Positions 31,850-43,428 of a stretch of 64,000 nt of DNA are shown here, piece after piece. The stretch lies in contig CM055275.1 of the NCBI GenBank assembly GCA_029237695.1, positions 83,942,068-84,006,067 of the forward strand, in the 5' to 3' direction. The notes below the pieces were generated by a model. That model saw nothing but the letters and a program-made list of their open reading frames with translations. It was not told the DNA's origin and made no database searches. Source of the stretch: Conchocele bisecta. Taxonomy: Eukaryota > Mollusca > Bivalvia > Lucinida > Thyasiridae. Numbering within the stretch: position 1 is the first letter of the stretch; the number at the start of each line of letters is the position of its first letter. A program made the translations under genes and the position numbers.

Positions 31850-32300
31850 ATCTCCATTTTGTCGTGGTGAGTCACATAGTCACATTTATATTAAACGTAA
31901 ACAACGTTTGAATGAACTTTAAATCCCAATGTGACCTATTAAATAATACGGCTCGGCTTTGGTAGTTTAAGCATGTACGTCCCTTATCACATCACAGTTT
32001 TTTTGCCGATTTTGATTTACATAAAATGCAATATATTCCGTAAACAACATAGAAAATTGACGCAAAACTCTAAAAAACTTTTGTCAATGTACCTCTTCCT
32101 TTATGGACAATATGACAGATTTAATGAACTTTAAATCCTAATGTGACCTATTAAATAATACGGCTCGGCTTTGGTATTTTAGATAAAATGTAATTTACTC
32201 CGTAAACGACATAGAAAATTGACGAAAAATTCAGAGCTCATGCGGAATTATATTCCGCATGAGCTCTGAATTTTTCGTCAATTTTCCTCTTCACTTATAT
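31850..32300. repeat. Duplicated AATCCCAATGTGACCTATTA segment and a perfect hairpin
   Basis: The ~75-bp segment with TGTGACCTATTAAATAATAC and GGCTCGGCTTTGGTA occurs at 31925-31970 and 32137-32180. At 32220-32285 AATTGACGAAAAATTCAGAG and its mirror form a perfect palindrome around the apex GCGGAATTATATTCCGC. Related partial copies are near 43590 and 58030. Confidence 0.7.
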
Positions 32301-32559
32301 CGGCGATAGAGAACAAGGAGAGATCAAGCTCGACCTTAATCCGGCGCATATGCGCATAGGAACGTTGTGTCGTATATGTATCGTAATTATTATACTTCAT
32401 AATTCCACGATAAACCATAATCCTGGTATACAAATAAATACACGTGTATGTGGATTATCAGCTCAGAAAACCAGGTTTAATCGAGGCAGTGACTCGACAA
32501 ACAGAGCGTGTGACATGTGAGTCCAATCTAACGTATGATCTGTAACAGTGCGTTAATCT

Positions 32560-33290
32560 TGTCGAAACATTTCTCAACATATCTTGACAATGCCAGCTCG
32601 CAATCAACAATTTGATTTGTATCAGCACAGTTAAAGGTACGTGTCCACTCTGCAGGTAAAACTGTTCTTTACAACTGAGACATTTTCTGGCAAAATAAAC
32701 ATTCATTCACTATTACCCCACGTATTGATTGGCATTATTATACATTTTATATCAGACGTAAATTTCCAGTCTGATATCATGGGCGATAACCGTGTTTCCT
32801 TAAATTGTTAACGGACATTACTTTTTATTCTCTGTATTTAATTGTTGATGTGCAATGATCATTCTTTATAATCTGTCGAAAATATTATTTTCTTCATGTG
32901 ACGCATTTAATTAGAATAAATAATTTAAAAATGATCATGCCTCATATGCATATGAAAATAGCCTGATACCACCGCGAGTCACTATCAGTAAAATAAATAT
33001 TACTAAATGATTATATCTGTATAGCGGGCACTCGTAATTTTTAGAACTGGTGGAATAATAACACAATTATACACTTATTTAACTCCCATAAAGAACATAT
33101 TTTGCCTGCTGAATGGGTATGTACCTTTAAGGCTCAGCCAATCAAGCTGCTTGATTTCAAGCATAATATTCAAAAATCCAATATATGGCCACCAACAAAA
33201 CATAACTAGTGAACAATCAGCTCAATCAATCAGAATAAAATCTACCAAATCAGACTGAAAACTGATTGATCATGTTAGTGCCAATTGTGA
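32560..33290. mobile_element. CCTGCGTTAATCTTG fold-back MITE carrying a TTAA MITE
   Basis: The host, of the family best seen at 48488-48760, runs GCGTTAATCTTGTCGAAACA...CAATTTGATTTGTATCAGCACAG, is interrupted by a complete TTAA MITE (32631-33130), and resumes GGCTCAGCCAATCAAGCTGC. TTAA is present on both edges of the insert. Confidence 0.82.
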
Positions 33291-33587
33291 GAAACAGTAA
33301 AATAAAAACGACATCCAAGATGGCCGCCAACATACCTCAATCATGTGTGATATTCATTTGGAGTTCCCATACTCGATTAATTCCGTTATTTGGATTGTTA
33401 GGAGACATTCCAACTATGCAGTACATGTAATACACATTTTATATAGAAATAAATAGAGGATATTCATACAATGAATATGACGTATATGTTCATCGAGTGG
33501 TGTGAGATGTCCATATGTCACGTGACCACCTCCGAATAGTAGCTGTAAAGGTCACAATGTTCTTGTCCAATTGCACAATAAATAAAT
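33291..33587. other. Unassigned, with one AAGATGGCCGCC word
   Basis: ATCCAAGATGGCCGCCAACA at 33312 links this to the 13196-14000 repeat. No gene. Confidence 0.4.
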
Positions 33588-33653
33588 GACCCTGTGAATA
33601 AAGACCACCTGTTCACTTCCCATGACTGGCATTTATTCACAGGTTTGACTGTA
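33588..33653. mobile_element. Short TA-type MITE fragment
   Basis: CCTGTGAATAAA and TTTATTCACAGG are inverted; the right end GGTTTGACTG is followed by TA, as in Tc1/mariner-type MITEs. The left terminus is worn. Confidence 0.5.
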
Positions 33654-33686
33654 TTTTGGTTATAATCGCATTTTCGTTTCGTTTCG

Positions 33687-33979
33687 CATTTCATCAACAT
33701 TGCAAAGTATACTTTTCTAGCAAAGTATACTTTGAGGGAGTAATCATTTATTTTTCCCCGAAATGCATTATTTCATACAGAACTAACTACTGCATATATT
33801 TGATGATTAAAAGTATGCAGAATTATTATACTGAATGTATTACATTATCACAGCCAAAATGGCTGTGATAATGTAATAAATTCAGTATAATAAATTTATC
33901 ATGAAATTGAAAATTTCTCCCTCAAAGTATACTTTGCTAGAAAAGTATACTTTGCAATGTTGATGAAATAGGCTACTGG
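33687..33979. mobile_element. AAAGTATACTTT fold-back family, complete copy, 293 bp
   Basis: Ends TTTCATCAACATTGCAAAGT and its inverse, each with two AAAGTATACTTT-like words. The centre is a perfect palindrome, TATTACATTATCACAGCCAA...TTGGCTGTGATAATGTAATA. Confidence 0.85.
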
Positions 33980-34106
33980 CTTGTGAATATCCGAGTAAAA
34001 AATTGACAGAATCTAGGTTTTACGTTTTTTTATTTTTAAACATTGTTATACATACATACAGTTTATACTCCATAACACATGTACATGGACAAGTTATTCG
34101 ATTTAC

Positions 34107-34495
34107 AAGGTCCATGATCACGTGGTTACAACAACAACAACAATGCCGTTCACTCCAAAGTAAGTATTATTTGATATGTTCCTTAATATGCAACGGATTT
34201 CGATGAACTATGGCGTAGCAAACGCGTCTTCATGAGCTGCATTTGGTGGCCTATGGAGTTTGGCACAGACATATGTCGTTTTTGCGAAGAATCGATTTCC
34301 GTGTCGGAGACACGGAAATCGATTCTTCGCAAAAACGACAGATGCTTGGGCGAAAATACAGAGACCACCAAATGCAGCTTAACAAGACGCGTTTGATGCG
34401 CCATATTTCATCAAAATCCGTTACGTAATAAGGACACTATAACACGATACGTACTTTGAATCGGTACTTGTTGTTGTTGTTAGTTCCACCTTGAT
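34107..34495. mobile_element. TGATCACGTGGTTACAACAA fold-back MITE, complete copy
   Basis: Ends AAGGTCCATGATCACGTGGT and a mirror TAGTTCCACCTTGAT. Arms contain CTGCATTTGGTGGCC and AAGAATCGATTTCCGTGTC around the apex. Other copies: 39738-40082, 44890-45232, 46004-46742, 50319-50718, and a diverged one at 51280-51676. Confidence 0.82.
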
Positions 34496-34536
34496 ACATA
34501 TACAATGAGGTGTAATACTACCACATATCACAAACA

Positions 34537-34843
34537 ATATTTATCTCGTCAACACAGTGCGTATGTGCCGTGAAACACGGTGCCGTGAAACATTTTTGAT
34601 ATCTGTCAATACGACCTAATCACTGCGTATGAATATGTGCGGTTCGATTGTCCGATTTTGAGGATGCGGCTGGGGTTATTTTGTTTGCATTTTAAAGCTA
34701 TTTGTAGTGTTGACGGGATAAATAGAATAGTAGGTTAGTGCCTAGAATGGTAAAACTATCAGAGCCTCGCCCTTCCCGTTTCCTAAGCCTTGCCATATAT
34801 GTTTTGCCATTCAAGGCACTAACTTACTATTCTGTATATCTCC
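34537..34843. mobile_element. Composite element 1, complete copy
   Basis: TATCTCGTCAACACAGTGCG ... GTGTTGACGGGATAAATAGA then a hairpin with part of the left arm deleted (ATGGTAAAACTATCAGAGCC). Confidence 0.83.
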
Positions 34844-35556
34844 AGCCTTGTATGTTTATTTAACCAGGTGAGCTGATTATCTTGAAATAATGCCCTCGTG
34901 ATTGGGTCCTACCACCAAACAAACGAACGATGAATATGATTCCGCATTTGTCATCAAATTCCCGTCACCTTTCGACGTCATTTACGGAAAATGTCGTATT
35001 TTTTTGCAAATATTTCTCAGAAAAAACAAAACATGGCGTGACTCCGATGAATATCCAGTGAGCATTTAAGTCTAACGTACAATACATACAATAATGCTGA
35101 TATATACATGGCTCCAGATAAGGAATTAGTAATTGAGTATTTTTACTCCATCATATCCGAAGCAATTGGGTATTTCAATATTTTAATTGGGTAAAATCAA
35201 ATCACACTGCTGTTTACACATCAACAGACAGCAATTACTGAATAGTTTGCTTCGAAATGAAAACTTGTCTTTGATATTTCATTAGAATTGTCTCCTTGGA
35301 GACAATACTAATCAAATACCACGATGTGTTTTCATGGAAAATAAGAAAAATATGCTATATTTATGGTCTGTTTATTGTTTTCTGCAGCATGCTGAAGGTA
35401 CCACAAATTTGTTATTGCTTTTTGATACTCGCTACTTCTGATTTCAATTGGGTTTTTGGCAATTTTAATTGGGTATTTAAGCAAATATGCAGCTTATCTG
35501 GAGCACGGATATTATATAATTAAACCTTGCAATTTAGTCGTACATTTATAATAATT
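34844..35556. other. Unassigned AT-rich sequence
   Basis: Repeated words GGAATTAGTAATTGAGTATT, AATTGGGTAT(T) and TTTTAATTGGGTA occur at 35120-35480. No exon is recognised. Confidence 0.4.
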
Positions 35557-36030
35557 ATGTGGCTGTGAGTGAATAAAATGAATGGGGCCGCTGGGTTTTG
35601 CACAGGCTGATCTGGATCTACACTGATAGAAAATTAACAATTCCATCAATGGAACATCGACTGTGCTTATCCAAATCTGTATCAGGCAACATGAGTGTGC
35701 TATTTGACCAGTAGCCGATTTCATCAACATTGCAAAGTATACTTTTCTAGCAAAGTATACTTTGAGGGAGTAATCATTTATTTTCCCGAAATGCATTATT
35801 TCATATAGAACTAACAAATGCATATATTTGATGATTACAAGTATGCAGAATTAATGTAATAAATTCAGTATAATAAAAATTAATAAATTTATCATAAAAT
35901 TGAAAATTTCTCCCTCAAAGTATACTTTGCTACTAAAGTATACTTTGCAATGTTGGTGAAATAGGCTACTGGTGCTGCTGTACACTGGTCACAAATCCCA
36001 TAGACCCCATTTCTTAAGTCACCACTACAT
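35557..36030. mobile_element. 'GTGGCAGTGACTGGAG' MITE carrying an AAAGTATACTTT element
   Basis: The host MITE (ATGTGGCTGTGAGTGAATAA ... GTGTGCTATTTGACC) is interrupted at 35707-35971 by a complete AAAGTATACTTT fold-back and resumes with TACACTGGTCACAAATCCCA. Confidence 0.75.
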
Positions 36031-36104
36031 ACTATTAAATTATGCAAACTGTATGTCATGTAAATGTATAGGGAAACATATGCAGACTAGACGTACTGTG
36101 TTTA

Positions 36105-36535
36105 TTTGTTTGTTTGTTGGTGTTTAACGACCTATCAAACAGCTACAGTGGGGTCAGCGTGTAAGTGCACACACGAACGAACACGACAGGTTGGAACCAA
36201 CATGTCGTGTTCGTTCGTGTGTGCTCTTACACGCTGACCCCACTGTAAAGTCATTTAAGGCCGGCCAAAGTGTTCGATACCTTCAACATGCTGCATTGGG
36301 AGGGATGGAATATTTACATCGAAAATAAATATATATATTCATCCCTGATATTAGAATAACCTGAACTAGTGCCAGGTCCATACCACACCAAAGACACTTG
36401 GCCCCTTCCCCTAAAAGTAATAGGATTACGAACAATCATATTACTCATATAGGATTATAAGCAGATTTAACTCTCACATATTAGAAATCCAAAGATATAC
36501 ATGAGGGCCAAAACAAATTGTAAGGGTGAATCCCG
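36105..36535 (-). mobile_element. SINE copy on the minus strand with nested MITE
   Basis: Reverse complement of the 192-625 family, from the tail TTTGTTTGTTGGTGTTTAAC to ACAATTGTAAGGGTGAATCCCG-like head. At 36146-36245 it contains a 100-bp fold-back MITE. Confidence 0.85.
36146..36245. mobile_element. TA-flanked fold-back MITE, 100 bp
   Basis: CAGTGGGGTCAGCGTGTAAG and its inverse, arms of about 45 bp. TA at 36144-36145 and 36246-36247 is the duplicated target: the intact SINE reads CAGCTAAGGTC on this strand, so removing the element and one TA restores the SINE. A second copy is at 51737-51835. The TA target suggests Tc1/mariner mobilisation. Confidence 0.92.
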
Positions 36536-36881
36536 ATCGTTAAAAAACACATCGCATGCTCCGTCCTGCCACCCACGACTTCCCTTAGAATAACATCCTG
36601 TGCGACTTTGGCGTTATAATTTGTGAGAGCTGTCAGATTTACAAATGCATGTCACTTTGCTTAGTTTAAATTAAATCCGTGACGTGAAACCGACACAATC
36701 CGACAATTCTAACTTCACAAATACGCCAGAAGGTGCTCTAAGGGCAATTACTCGTGATTCCTCAGGTTTAGAAACATATTTATAAGATTGGTCCATATCA
36801 TGGGACAAACAAGATTGGTCTGAAGTATGGTTAATATAGAATGTTGTACATGTTGTATGAGGATTTAACATTAAGCTGTTA
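36536..36881. other. Unassigned sequence
   Basis: No gene or repeat recognised. Confidence 0.4.
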
Positions 36882-36883
36882 TA

Positions 36884-37254
36884 CAGTGCAACCTCTCTAC
36901 AACAGCCACCCATGGGAAGACGCAAAACTGGCTGTTGTAGAGAGGTAGCTGTTGTAGGGAGGTTAATGCCGACTTAAATTTTGTCGTCCGCTGTTTATTT
37001 ATTTTCTTAGATATTCTCATCAAAAACATGCTTTGGCAACATTTTATGATTCTAATGATTATAAAATGATTCTAAAATGCTGTCAAAACATGTTTTTATT
37101 GAGAAAGAATGCAAAGCAACAGCAGACGACAATGTTCGTGTTCAGCAGTCTAAGGGTTAGATACAGAGGAAATCATCCATTTGGGATATAAAATAGCGGC
37201 TGTTATAGAGAGGTTGTTGTTGTAGAGAGGTGGCCGTTCGGGGAGGTTCGACTG
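36884..37254. mobile_element. TA-flanked MITE, CAGTGCAACCTCTCTACAAC, 371 bp
   Basis: Left end CAGTGCAACCTC and reverse complement of right end CAGTCGAACCTC, with TA on both sides (36882-36883, 37255-37256). Subterminal AGAGAGGTTGTTGTTGTAGA repeats, typical of mariner-type MITEs. An imperfect ATTTTATGATTCTAATGATT palindrome lies inside. Confidence 0.85.
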
Positions 37255-37257
37255 TAC

Positions 37258-37345
37258 GAGTTGACGAATTTCATATGAAGCGATGCTATGCCGGGTTTCT
37301 TATGAAACAAGTCAAGGACTTTAGTAAAGATCACCACATATGCTA
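37258..37345. mobile_element. Fold-back family 'CATAAGAAACGAGG', fragment
   Basis: TTGACGAATTTCATATGAAG and the mirror TTTCTTATGAAACAAGTCAA. Confidence 0.55.
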
Positions 37346-37666
37346 GATAAATATTGTATATGTATAAGCACAGCGTCGGTATGTGAAGCTGTACTGGTCA
37401 CTAAACCTGCTTTCTGTAGCTGTCAATTTACATGTAATTTACTCTACTAGGCTTTCACTTTTGAATTTGCATATTTGCATTTACTTGTGCTTTTTTTTAC
37501 GTTTTCAGATATCATTGGAAAAAGCGAAAACCTTTTGAGTTTTAACTTTTTGTCCAGAGTGTCGGAAACAAAAACTACAGCGATTATAAATAAATGCAAT
37601 GCATCTGAAAAAGAGGAAACTTAGTAGATTTTCCTCTTTTGCAATAAATTAAATTATTTGCACTAC
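37346..37666. other. Unassigned AT-rich sequence
   Basis: No gene or repeat recognised. Confidence 0.4.
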
Positions 37667-38245
37667 ACTACTGTCTGTTTCACGAAAGCTGCACAAATTT
37701 TACGGCTATATAAACAATTCAAAAACAATATTTTTTTCGATAATATTAAATTAAAGGAAAATTTAAGAATGAGCCTTCTTTTTATTTCGTGAAATTTGGT
37801 CAAATATTGATTTTATTGCGAAAACAAAATTTCCCCATATTAAATCCCCATAGACATCTTCACGGAGTGAAGATGTCTATGGGGATTTAACATAGGGAAA
37901 AAAAATTGAATTTTAAAAATACTGGACCGATTTTTAAAATTTAACTTTTGTTTTCTTAGTTAGATCATATCCAAGCTATCTAGTCAGGTTTCGGAGTCAA
38001 TTTCCAAATTTTTTCGTTTTTTGACTCCTCCCACACTGCCTTAACTCTTTTTCCCCCATGTTAAATTCCCATAGAGAAATCAATTTTTCGTAATAAAATC
38101 AATATTTGACCAAATTACACGAAATAAAAAGAAGGTTCATTCTTAAATTTTCCTTTCATTTAATATTATCGAAAATAATATTGTTTTTGAATTGTCTATG
38201 TAGCCGAAAAATTTGGCCAGCTTTCGTGAAACAGACTATCATAGT
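37667..38245. mobile_element. Long fold-back element, ~190-bp arms
   Basis: AGTCTGTTTCACGAAAGCTG-like ends: the left arm CTGTTTCACGAAAGCTGCAC...TCAAATATTGATTTTATTGC is mirrored by AAAATCAATATTTGACCAAA...CCAGCTTTCGTGAAACAGAC. An inner perfect hairpin, AAATCCCCATAGACATCTTC with its mirror, lies at 37843-37890. A plus-strand open frame at 38106-38300 lies in the right arm and is an artefact. Confidence 0.82.
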
Positions 38246-38299
38246 GTATGTTCCACGTTTTGCTGCCATTAAACACATTAAATCTAAAAGATATTTGTG

Positions 38300-38662
38300 A
38301 AAAAGTTAAAAGTTGTCCATGTCAAAAGGTCAATGTCATATTACCGGCTGCATGGGTGTGTGGCATTTGTCCACATGTTAGATGTATTGAAATATCAAAG
38401 TTAGCCATATATAATAATCCAGAATAGAGAAACTCCGGCGAACTTCTTAATGTGTGTAACAGTTCAAAGTCGTGAAGGTCAAAAGGTCAAGGTCATATTA
38501 AGGGCAGTATGGCTGTGTTGCCTTTATCGTGTTGAAACATTTAAATAATCTTTCAAGGCATATAGAAGTTATGACATAATTGAGAAACTCCGGCTAAAGT
38601 CTTAATGTGCCAGACACATGGACGGACGGACACACAGTCAAACAACTACATGTATATGCCTA
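38300..38662. repeat. Tandem diverged repeat (AAAAGGTCAAGGTCATATTA)
   Basis: Two ~145-bp units share CAAAAGGTCAA(T/G)GTCATATTA, GAGAAACTCCGGC and TCTTAATGTG, followed by GGACGGACGGACACAC. The style is that of the GTCCGTCC-bearing repeat at 1751. Confidence 0.65.
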
Positions 38663-38935
38663 TAATTCCAGCACAAAAATATTTACACAATTCTCTAACA
38701 TTTTATTGGCCCGTAGCAAGTCTCTGTCCAAAATGTATATCCCAGTAAACTCCCACGCCGAACTACTTTCCGTAACCGTGAGACGCAGTTAAAATAATTC
38801 TTAAGAAAACGGAAAATAAACACATTTGCTTAATGAATTTATTTAAAATGCTGGAATTATATGGAATGAATGGCCTTTTTGTTGAATTTATCGGGGATAT
38901 AATCTTGGAAAAGTCGCGGGAATACTGGACGAGGC
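38663..38935. mobile_element. Composite element 3, half copy
   Basis: The module from AATTCCAGCACAAAAATATT to ATGCTGGAATTATATGGAAT, then only the left arm of the hairpin (TTATCGGGGATATAATCTTG ... ATACTGGACGAGGCC). In the copy at 22870-23262 both hairpin arms are present. Confidence 0.78.
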
Positions 38936-38997
38936 CATAAAATTATACAATGAAATCAGTTCTCTTATTTGTTTCATCGTGACTTGGGAATAATGAT

Positions 38998-39440
38998 CAA
39001 AATACAATATATAGAATAGTAGGTTAGTGCCGTGAATGGGAAAAAATATCCGGCAAGGCTGAAGAATTTCTTTATGTCTCATCAGAAGTATATGTTGTGA
39101 CCACTCATTTGAACCGTCTCGCCGAGACGGTTCAAATGAGTTCGCCGAGACGGTTCAAATGAGTGGTCACAACATATACTTTGGTTGAGAAATAAGGAAA
39201 ATAGATAGAGAATAGTAGGTTATAGTGCCTTGAATGGGAAAAAACATCTGGCAAGGCTCAGGAAACGGGATGGGCGAGGCTCTGCCAGATATTTTTTCCC
39301 ATTCACGGCACTAACCTACTATTCTATTTATCCCGTCAACACCTACAAATGGCTGTAAAATGCAAAAATAGTATTGACTGGATATCAAAAATGTTTCACG
39401 GCACCGTGTTTCACGGCACATACGCACTGTGTTGACGGGA
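38998..39440. mobile_element. Composite element 1 split by the ACCGTCTCG hairpin
   Basis: Half hairpin (AGAATAGTAGGTTAGTGCCG ... CCGGCAAGGCTGAAGA), then the ACCGTCTCGGCGAGACGGTT hairpin with a duplicated apex (39080-39205). A full element 1 hairpin follows, then the shortened module ending GTGTTGACGGGATA. The arrangement is the mirror of 20313-20740. Confidence 0.82.
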
Positions 39441-39552
39441 TATATCAAAATACTTAACACAATATGTACATTTACACACTTAACGTTAACCATTACCTTT
39501 ACAACTTGACATATAACATACATTGTAACCCGTATACAAATGTTTCAATGTA

Positions 39553-39632
39553 CTAACCCGACCTTTCTGGCTGTCATGCTGGGGCGTACATTGTAAATCG
39601 TTCTGCGTGACAGCCGGAAAATTTGGGTTATC
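39553..39632. repeat. Hairpin element, TAACCCGA ends
   Basis: CTAACCCGACCTTTCTGGCT and the mirror GACAGCCGGAAAATTTGGGTTA. Confidence 0.65.
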
Positions 39633-39737
39633 ATCTTACATGCATGACCACGTGGTGTGCACTGTGGTGTACATGCATTGCATTGAATACCTCATCATGA
39701 TCATCATTAGCACCGACGATTGTACATACTTATTTAA

Positions 39738-40082
39738 CAAGGTGTATGATCACGTGGTACTAACAACATCAACAAGTACTGAAACTGCCAGAATCCATCA
39801 GATTCAAAGTACGTATACTTTTATAAAATAATGCGCATCAAGTTAAGTTGCATTTGGTGGTCTCTGTATTTTCGCCCAAACTTCACGGAAATCGATTCTT
39901 CGCAAATACGACATAAGTCTGTGCCGAACTCCATGGACCACCAAATGCAGCTCATGAAGACTCGTTTGCTGCGCCATATTTCATCAAAATCCGTTGCATA
40001 TTAAGGAAAATATCAACTAATACTTACTTTGGAGTGGGTGACGTTGTTGTTGTTGTAACCACGTGATCATGTACCTTGTTGA
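39738..40082. mobile_element. TGATCACGTGG fold-back MITE, copy
   Basis: AAGGTGTATGATCACGTGGT ... AACCACGTGATCATGTACCT, with the internal ATCGATTCTTCGCAAATACG arm. Confidence 0.75.
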
Positions 40083-40179
40083 AGGTATTATGTGATAGAT
40101 AATGTAGATAGATAAACTTGACTTCAATGATAATTACCCCATACGAGTGATATGATACATGTATATGAATATAACATAC

Positions 40180-40350
40180 ATGTATGTGAATATTGTCATG
40201 TTACTGTATACGATATGGAGCATTGTGTTGCCATCTCCGCCATCTTTGTATGTACAAGCCATCGTACAGTTTCACCACTTCGTGCGTTTGACACATGCAG
40301 CAAATAATATGACAGTAAACCAAATAAAATTTGGTGCAATACATAATAGA
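40180..40350. repeat. Low-copy dispersed repeat, reverse orientation
   Basis: Reverse complement relation to 12478-12720: TGCGTTTGACACATGCAGCA and AAATAAAATTTGGTGCAATA. Confidence 0.55.
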
Positions 40351-40374
40351 CAGATATGACAACGGCAAGCTATA

Positions 40375-40690
40375 AATATTATCCCGTCAACACATTGCGT
40401 ATGTGCCGTGAAACACGGTGCCGTGAAACATTTTTGATATCCTGTCAATACGACCTAATCACTGCGTATGAATATGTGCGGTGGCTGGGATTATTTTCTT
40501 TTTTTGCATTTTAAAGCCATTATTATGTGTTGACAGGATAAATAGAATAGTAGGTTAGTGCCGTGAATGGAAAAAATATCTGGCGCGGCTGGGATTCGGG
40601 ATGTGCTCGGCAGAGCCTCGCCCATCCCGTTTCCTAAGCCTTGCCATATATGTTTTCCCATTCACGGCACTAACCTACTATTCTCTATTT
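40375..40690. mobile_element. Composite element 1, complete copy, 316 bp
   Basis: TATCCCGTCAACACATTGCG ... GTGTTGACAGGATAAATAGA then the full hairpin to CACGGCACTAACCTACTATT. Confidence 0.88.
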
Positions 40691-41562
40691 ATACCAGCAA
40701 ATTATACAAAATACGAGATATCTGAGCATTTATCCCATCAAACAAATTGTGATGTGTAAACTTTTCAATCTGATGCACAGCCTATGTTAGTGTACACGTT
40801 GCCCATAGGTAAAGCCATATTTTCTCGCAGAGTAGGTGAGTAGACACCAGGGACAATACACTCAGGTAACTGCTTACATGTCACTGAATATATAGCTAAG
40901 AACATAGAACAGTCGTGGGTATGTATGGTATGTGGTGTGTGGTTTGCCAGGTAAAAGTGATACACTGTGCGATTTTCTGTGTATGAGGGTAATTATAATG
41001 GTGGTTCATGTTGTTAAAAATACAGGCACAAACCTATCAAGTAACCTGACATATTTTACAGTTCGGTGTAATATAATTGATAGGAGTCCGTTCTACTGGC
41101 TTTTCTACATGCGATTAGCTACATTATATCATTTGTTCTACTTCACATTTTGAGTTCTTTGTCAGATGACAGAACAGTTGAAACTCGCTGATGGCTGGAA
41201 CACACACAGATGGCCGACTTGGTGTCTCCAAGTGCCATATAGGATACAGCAATGAGGCATTATTCACATATATGTTATACATATATTCCATCACCTTTAC
41301 GAAGCAAACGATGATCATGTATAGAACGGGTCCTTAGCGCATTATCAGACGATACCAAGTTAGGAATTAATAGAATAGTATTTGAGAGAGGATTCTAAAA
41401 CAACTCAAACATGCAGTTTGAAAGCAAACATATTGAATGCATGTAAACATGTGACACTTACGTGCATGTGTATATGTAGCGCATCAACAACATGTTGTAG
41501 TGTGTACCGAAAGCAGTTTAATTTGTTTACTTATTCATAATTTGATATTGCTTGATATCGAT
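40691..41562. other. Unassigned, with low-copy repeat at 41150-41330
   Basis: ACACTCAGGTAACTGCTTAC near 40858 and CAGATGGCCGACTTGG near 41208 match the 12240-12720 region in order, so much of this interval is one diverged dispersed repeat. No gene. Confidence 0.45.
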
Positions 41563-41769
41563 CCACAAACACCTGCGTTAATCTTGCCCAGAGTATCACC
41601 GCTTCTGAAAATCTATTGGCAATGCGAACTCGCAAGCAAGCAATTTGATTGCCTGAGCCCGAGCTGTAAAACAGCTCAGGCTCAGTCAAACAATTTGCTT
41701 CAGTTCAAGCATGGCATTCAAGGCTACATCTCAGGCTCATTCGATCAAATTCGATCAAATTGCTTGACT
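41563..41769. mobile_element. CCTGCGTTAATCTTG fold-back MITE, interrupted by a TTAA MITE
   Basis: ACACCTGCGTTAATCTTGCC ... AGCTGTAAAACAGCTCAGGC ... AATTGCTTGACT, then TTAAAGGTACATAC at 41770 begins a TTAA MITE. Confidence 0.72.
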
Positions 41770-41929
41770 TTAAAGGTACATACTCACAAAATGTTCTTTA
41801 TGGGAATTGAATAAGTGTATAATTGTGTCACTATTCACTATTCCATCAGTTCTAAAAATTACGGGTGCCCGTTATACAGATATAATCATTTAGTAATATT
41901 TATTTTCCTGATAGTGACGCGCGGTGGTA
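41770..41929. mobile_element. TTAA MITE, left part, split by a 2.5-kb insertion
   Basis: TTAAAGGTACATACTCACAA to GATAGTGACGCGCGGTGGTA. The element resumes at 44406 with TATCAGACTATTTTCATATG, as expected from intact copies. The far right end is missing after about 44573. Confidence 0.83.
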
Positions 41930-42663
41930 CAGTTGTATCTGTCAAAATGTTCCGGGTTTATACGTGTACAAAGTGTTGTGCGTTGCGTATCCGTGGAGTT
42001 TCCGTTAGTTGCGTTTCAAACCGTGTGTCGTCTACGTGTAATACGTTTTCGGCCATGCGTTGCGTTTCCCCACTCTTGCGCATGCGCGAAAGTCGAGCAA
42101 ACCGTGTTCAACGCATTGAGTTTCAAAAGTGTGTAATCCGTGTACAACGGTTGTAAACGTATACAACGGTTGTAAACAACGCATTGAGTTTCAAAAGCGT
42201 GTAATCCGTGTACAACGGTTGTAAACGTATACAACGGTTGTAAACGTATACAACGCTAAGGTAAACCGTTTAAACGATTTAACGCTTTCTTTGACGAACG
42301 GTTACACGCTTCTACATGTACACAGCACCGTACAGATGAAACCGTGTTATACGTATAACACGTTTCCACGGGTTTTAACGCATTACACGTTTTGGTATGC
42401 CAACCGTGTATCGCGTAGAATGCGCAGCATGCTCAGATCGTTCTTCGTGTGTGTATATATACTTCTAGACTACAGGGCTTCTAAAATTTTCAGTTTTCCG
42501 GTTCTGGACGATTTTTGAACTCTCAGACCGATTGAGATTTGAAAACTAGTCTTAAAAATCGGTCCGAGAAAAATTGCCAGTCGGCTGCTATTTCGCTATA
42601 AACCTTGTAAATTTACCGGTTTTGACCAAGTAATTTATGACACATATCCGCGGGCCATATCCC

Positions 42664-42835
42664 TGTTAAACCAGTGTGCAGCTCGTTGTGTATTCAGTTT
42701 CTCCATATATTGATTTTTCTTAACACACGCGTGGGAGAGGTGTATAGCGGTAACAGTGTGCAGCTCGCTGTGTATTCAGTTTCTCCATATATCGATTTTT
42801 CTTAACACACGCGTGGGAGAGGTGTATAGCGGATT
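42664..42835. repeat. Tandem duplication, about 83 bp, two copies
   Basis: AGTGTGCAGCTCGTTGTGTA through CACGCGTGGGAGAGGTGTAT and AGCGGTAAC is followed by a near-identical second copy, with 2 differences seen. Confidence 0.9.
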
Positions 42836-42892
42836 AGTGACTGAAATAGACTGGCTTCAGCGTAAAGATACGAGAGTTCCTAGATTCGCCAT

Positions 42893-43052
42893 TTCTGAGG
42901 TCTATAAATACATTAAATATGCCTAAAAGCATCAATGAATGAAGAAACAAAATTAATTTTTATATGGAGGGTGTAAAATAAAAAAAAATATTATTTTTTT
43001 CTTCATTTATTGAAGCTTTTAGGCATATTTAATGTATTTATAGACCTCGGTC
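42893..43052. repeat. Hairpin element, AGGTCTATAAATACATTAAA ends
   Basis: About 65-bp arms, GAGGTCTATAAATACATTAA...AAGCATCAATGAATGAAGAA, mirrored by TTCTTCATTTATTGAAGCTT...TTAATGTATTTATAGACCTC. Confidence 0.85.
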
Positions 43053-43327
43053 CGTTACTTCAACCTGTGATATTACACAGACGAGATTTGTGTGTCGCTT
43101 TGTGCAAAAAAATCAACTAACAGGTGCTTATTGTATGACATCATTCAGCACGAGAAATGCGTCGTGACCATTTTTTCCTTTAGGCTATGTTTTGAAATGT
43201 TACTGATTGGTCAACACGCCCTTTGATGTTCCGCAGACGTCGCGAACGTGTGACTCATGGGGAAATCATGCAGTAACCCATTTCATGCTGAGGATACGAT
43301 TATGTTTGCGGGAAAATATTTTCCTTC

Positions 43328-43428
43328 TATGCACTCAGAAGTATATGCCGCGAGCACCATTTAAACCGTCTCGTCGAGACGGTTCAAATGAGTGGTCACA
43401 ACGTATACTTTCATTGAGAAATAACAAA
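43328..43428. repeat. Hairpin element, ACCGTCTCGTCGAGACGGTT core
   Basis: AGAAGTATATGCCGCGAGCA ... GAGTGGTCACAACGTATACTT. Left arm more diverged than in other copies. Confidence 0.83.

Noticed and set aside
41815..42156. Cys/Arg-rich frames in the 2.5-kb insertion
   Set aside because: They arise from CGT-rich repeated words. Overlapping frames on both strands are equally open and none matches a transposase.
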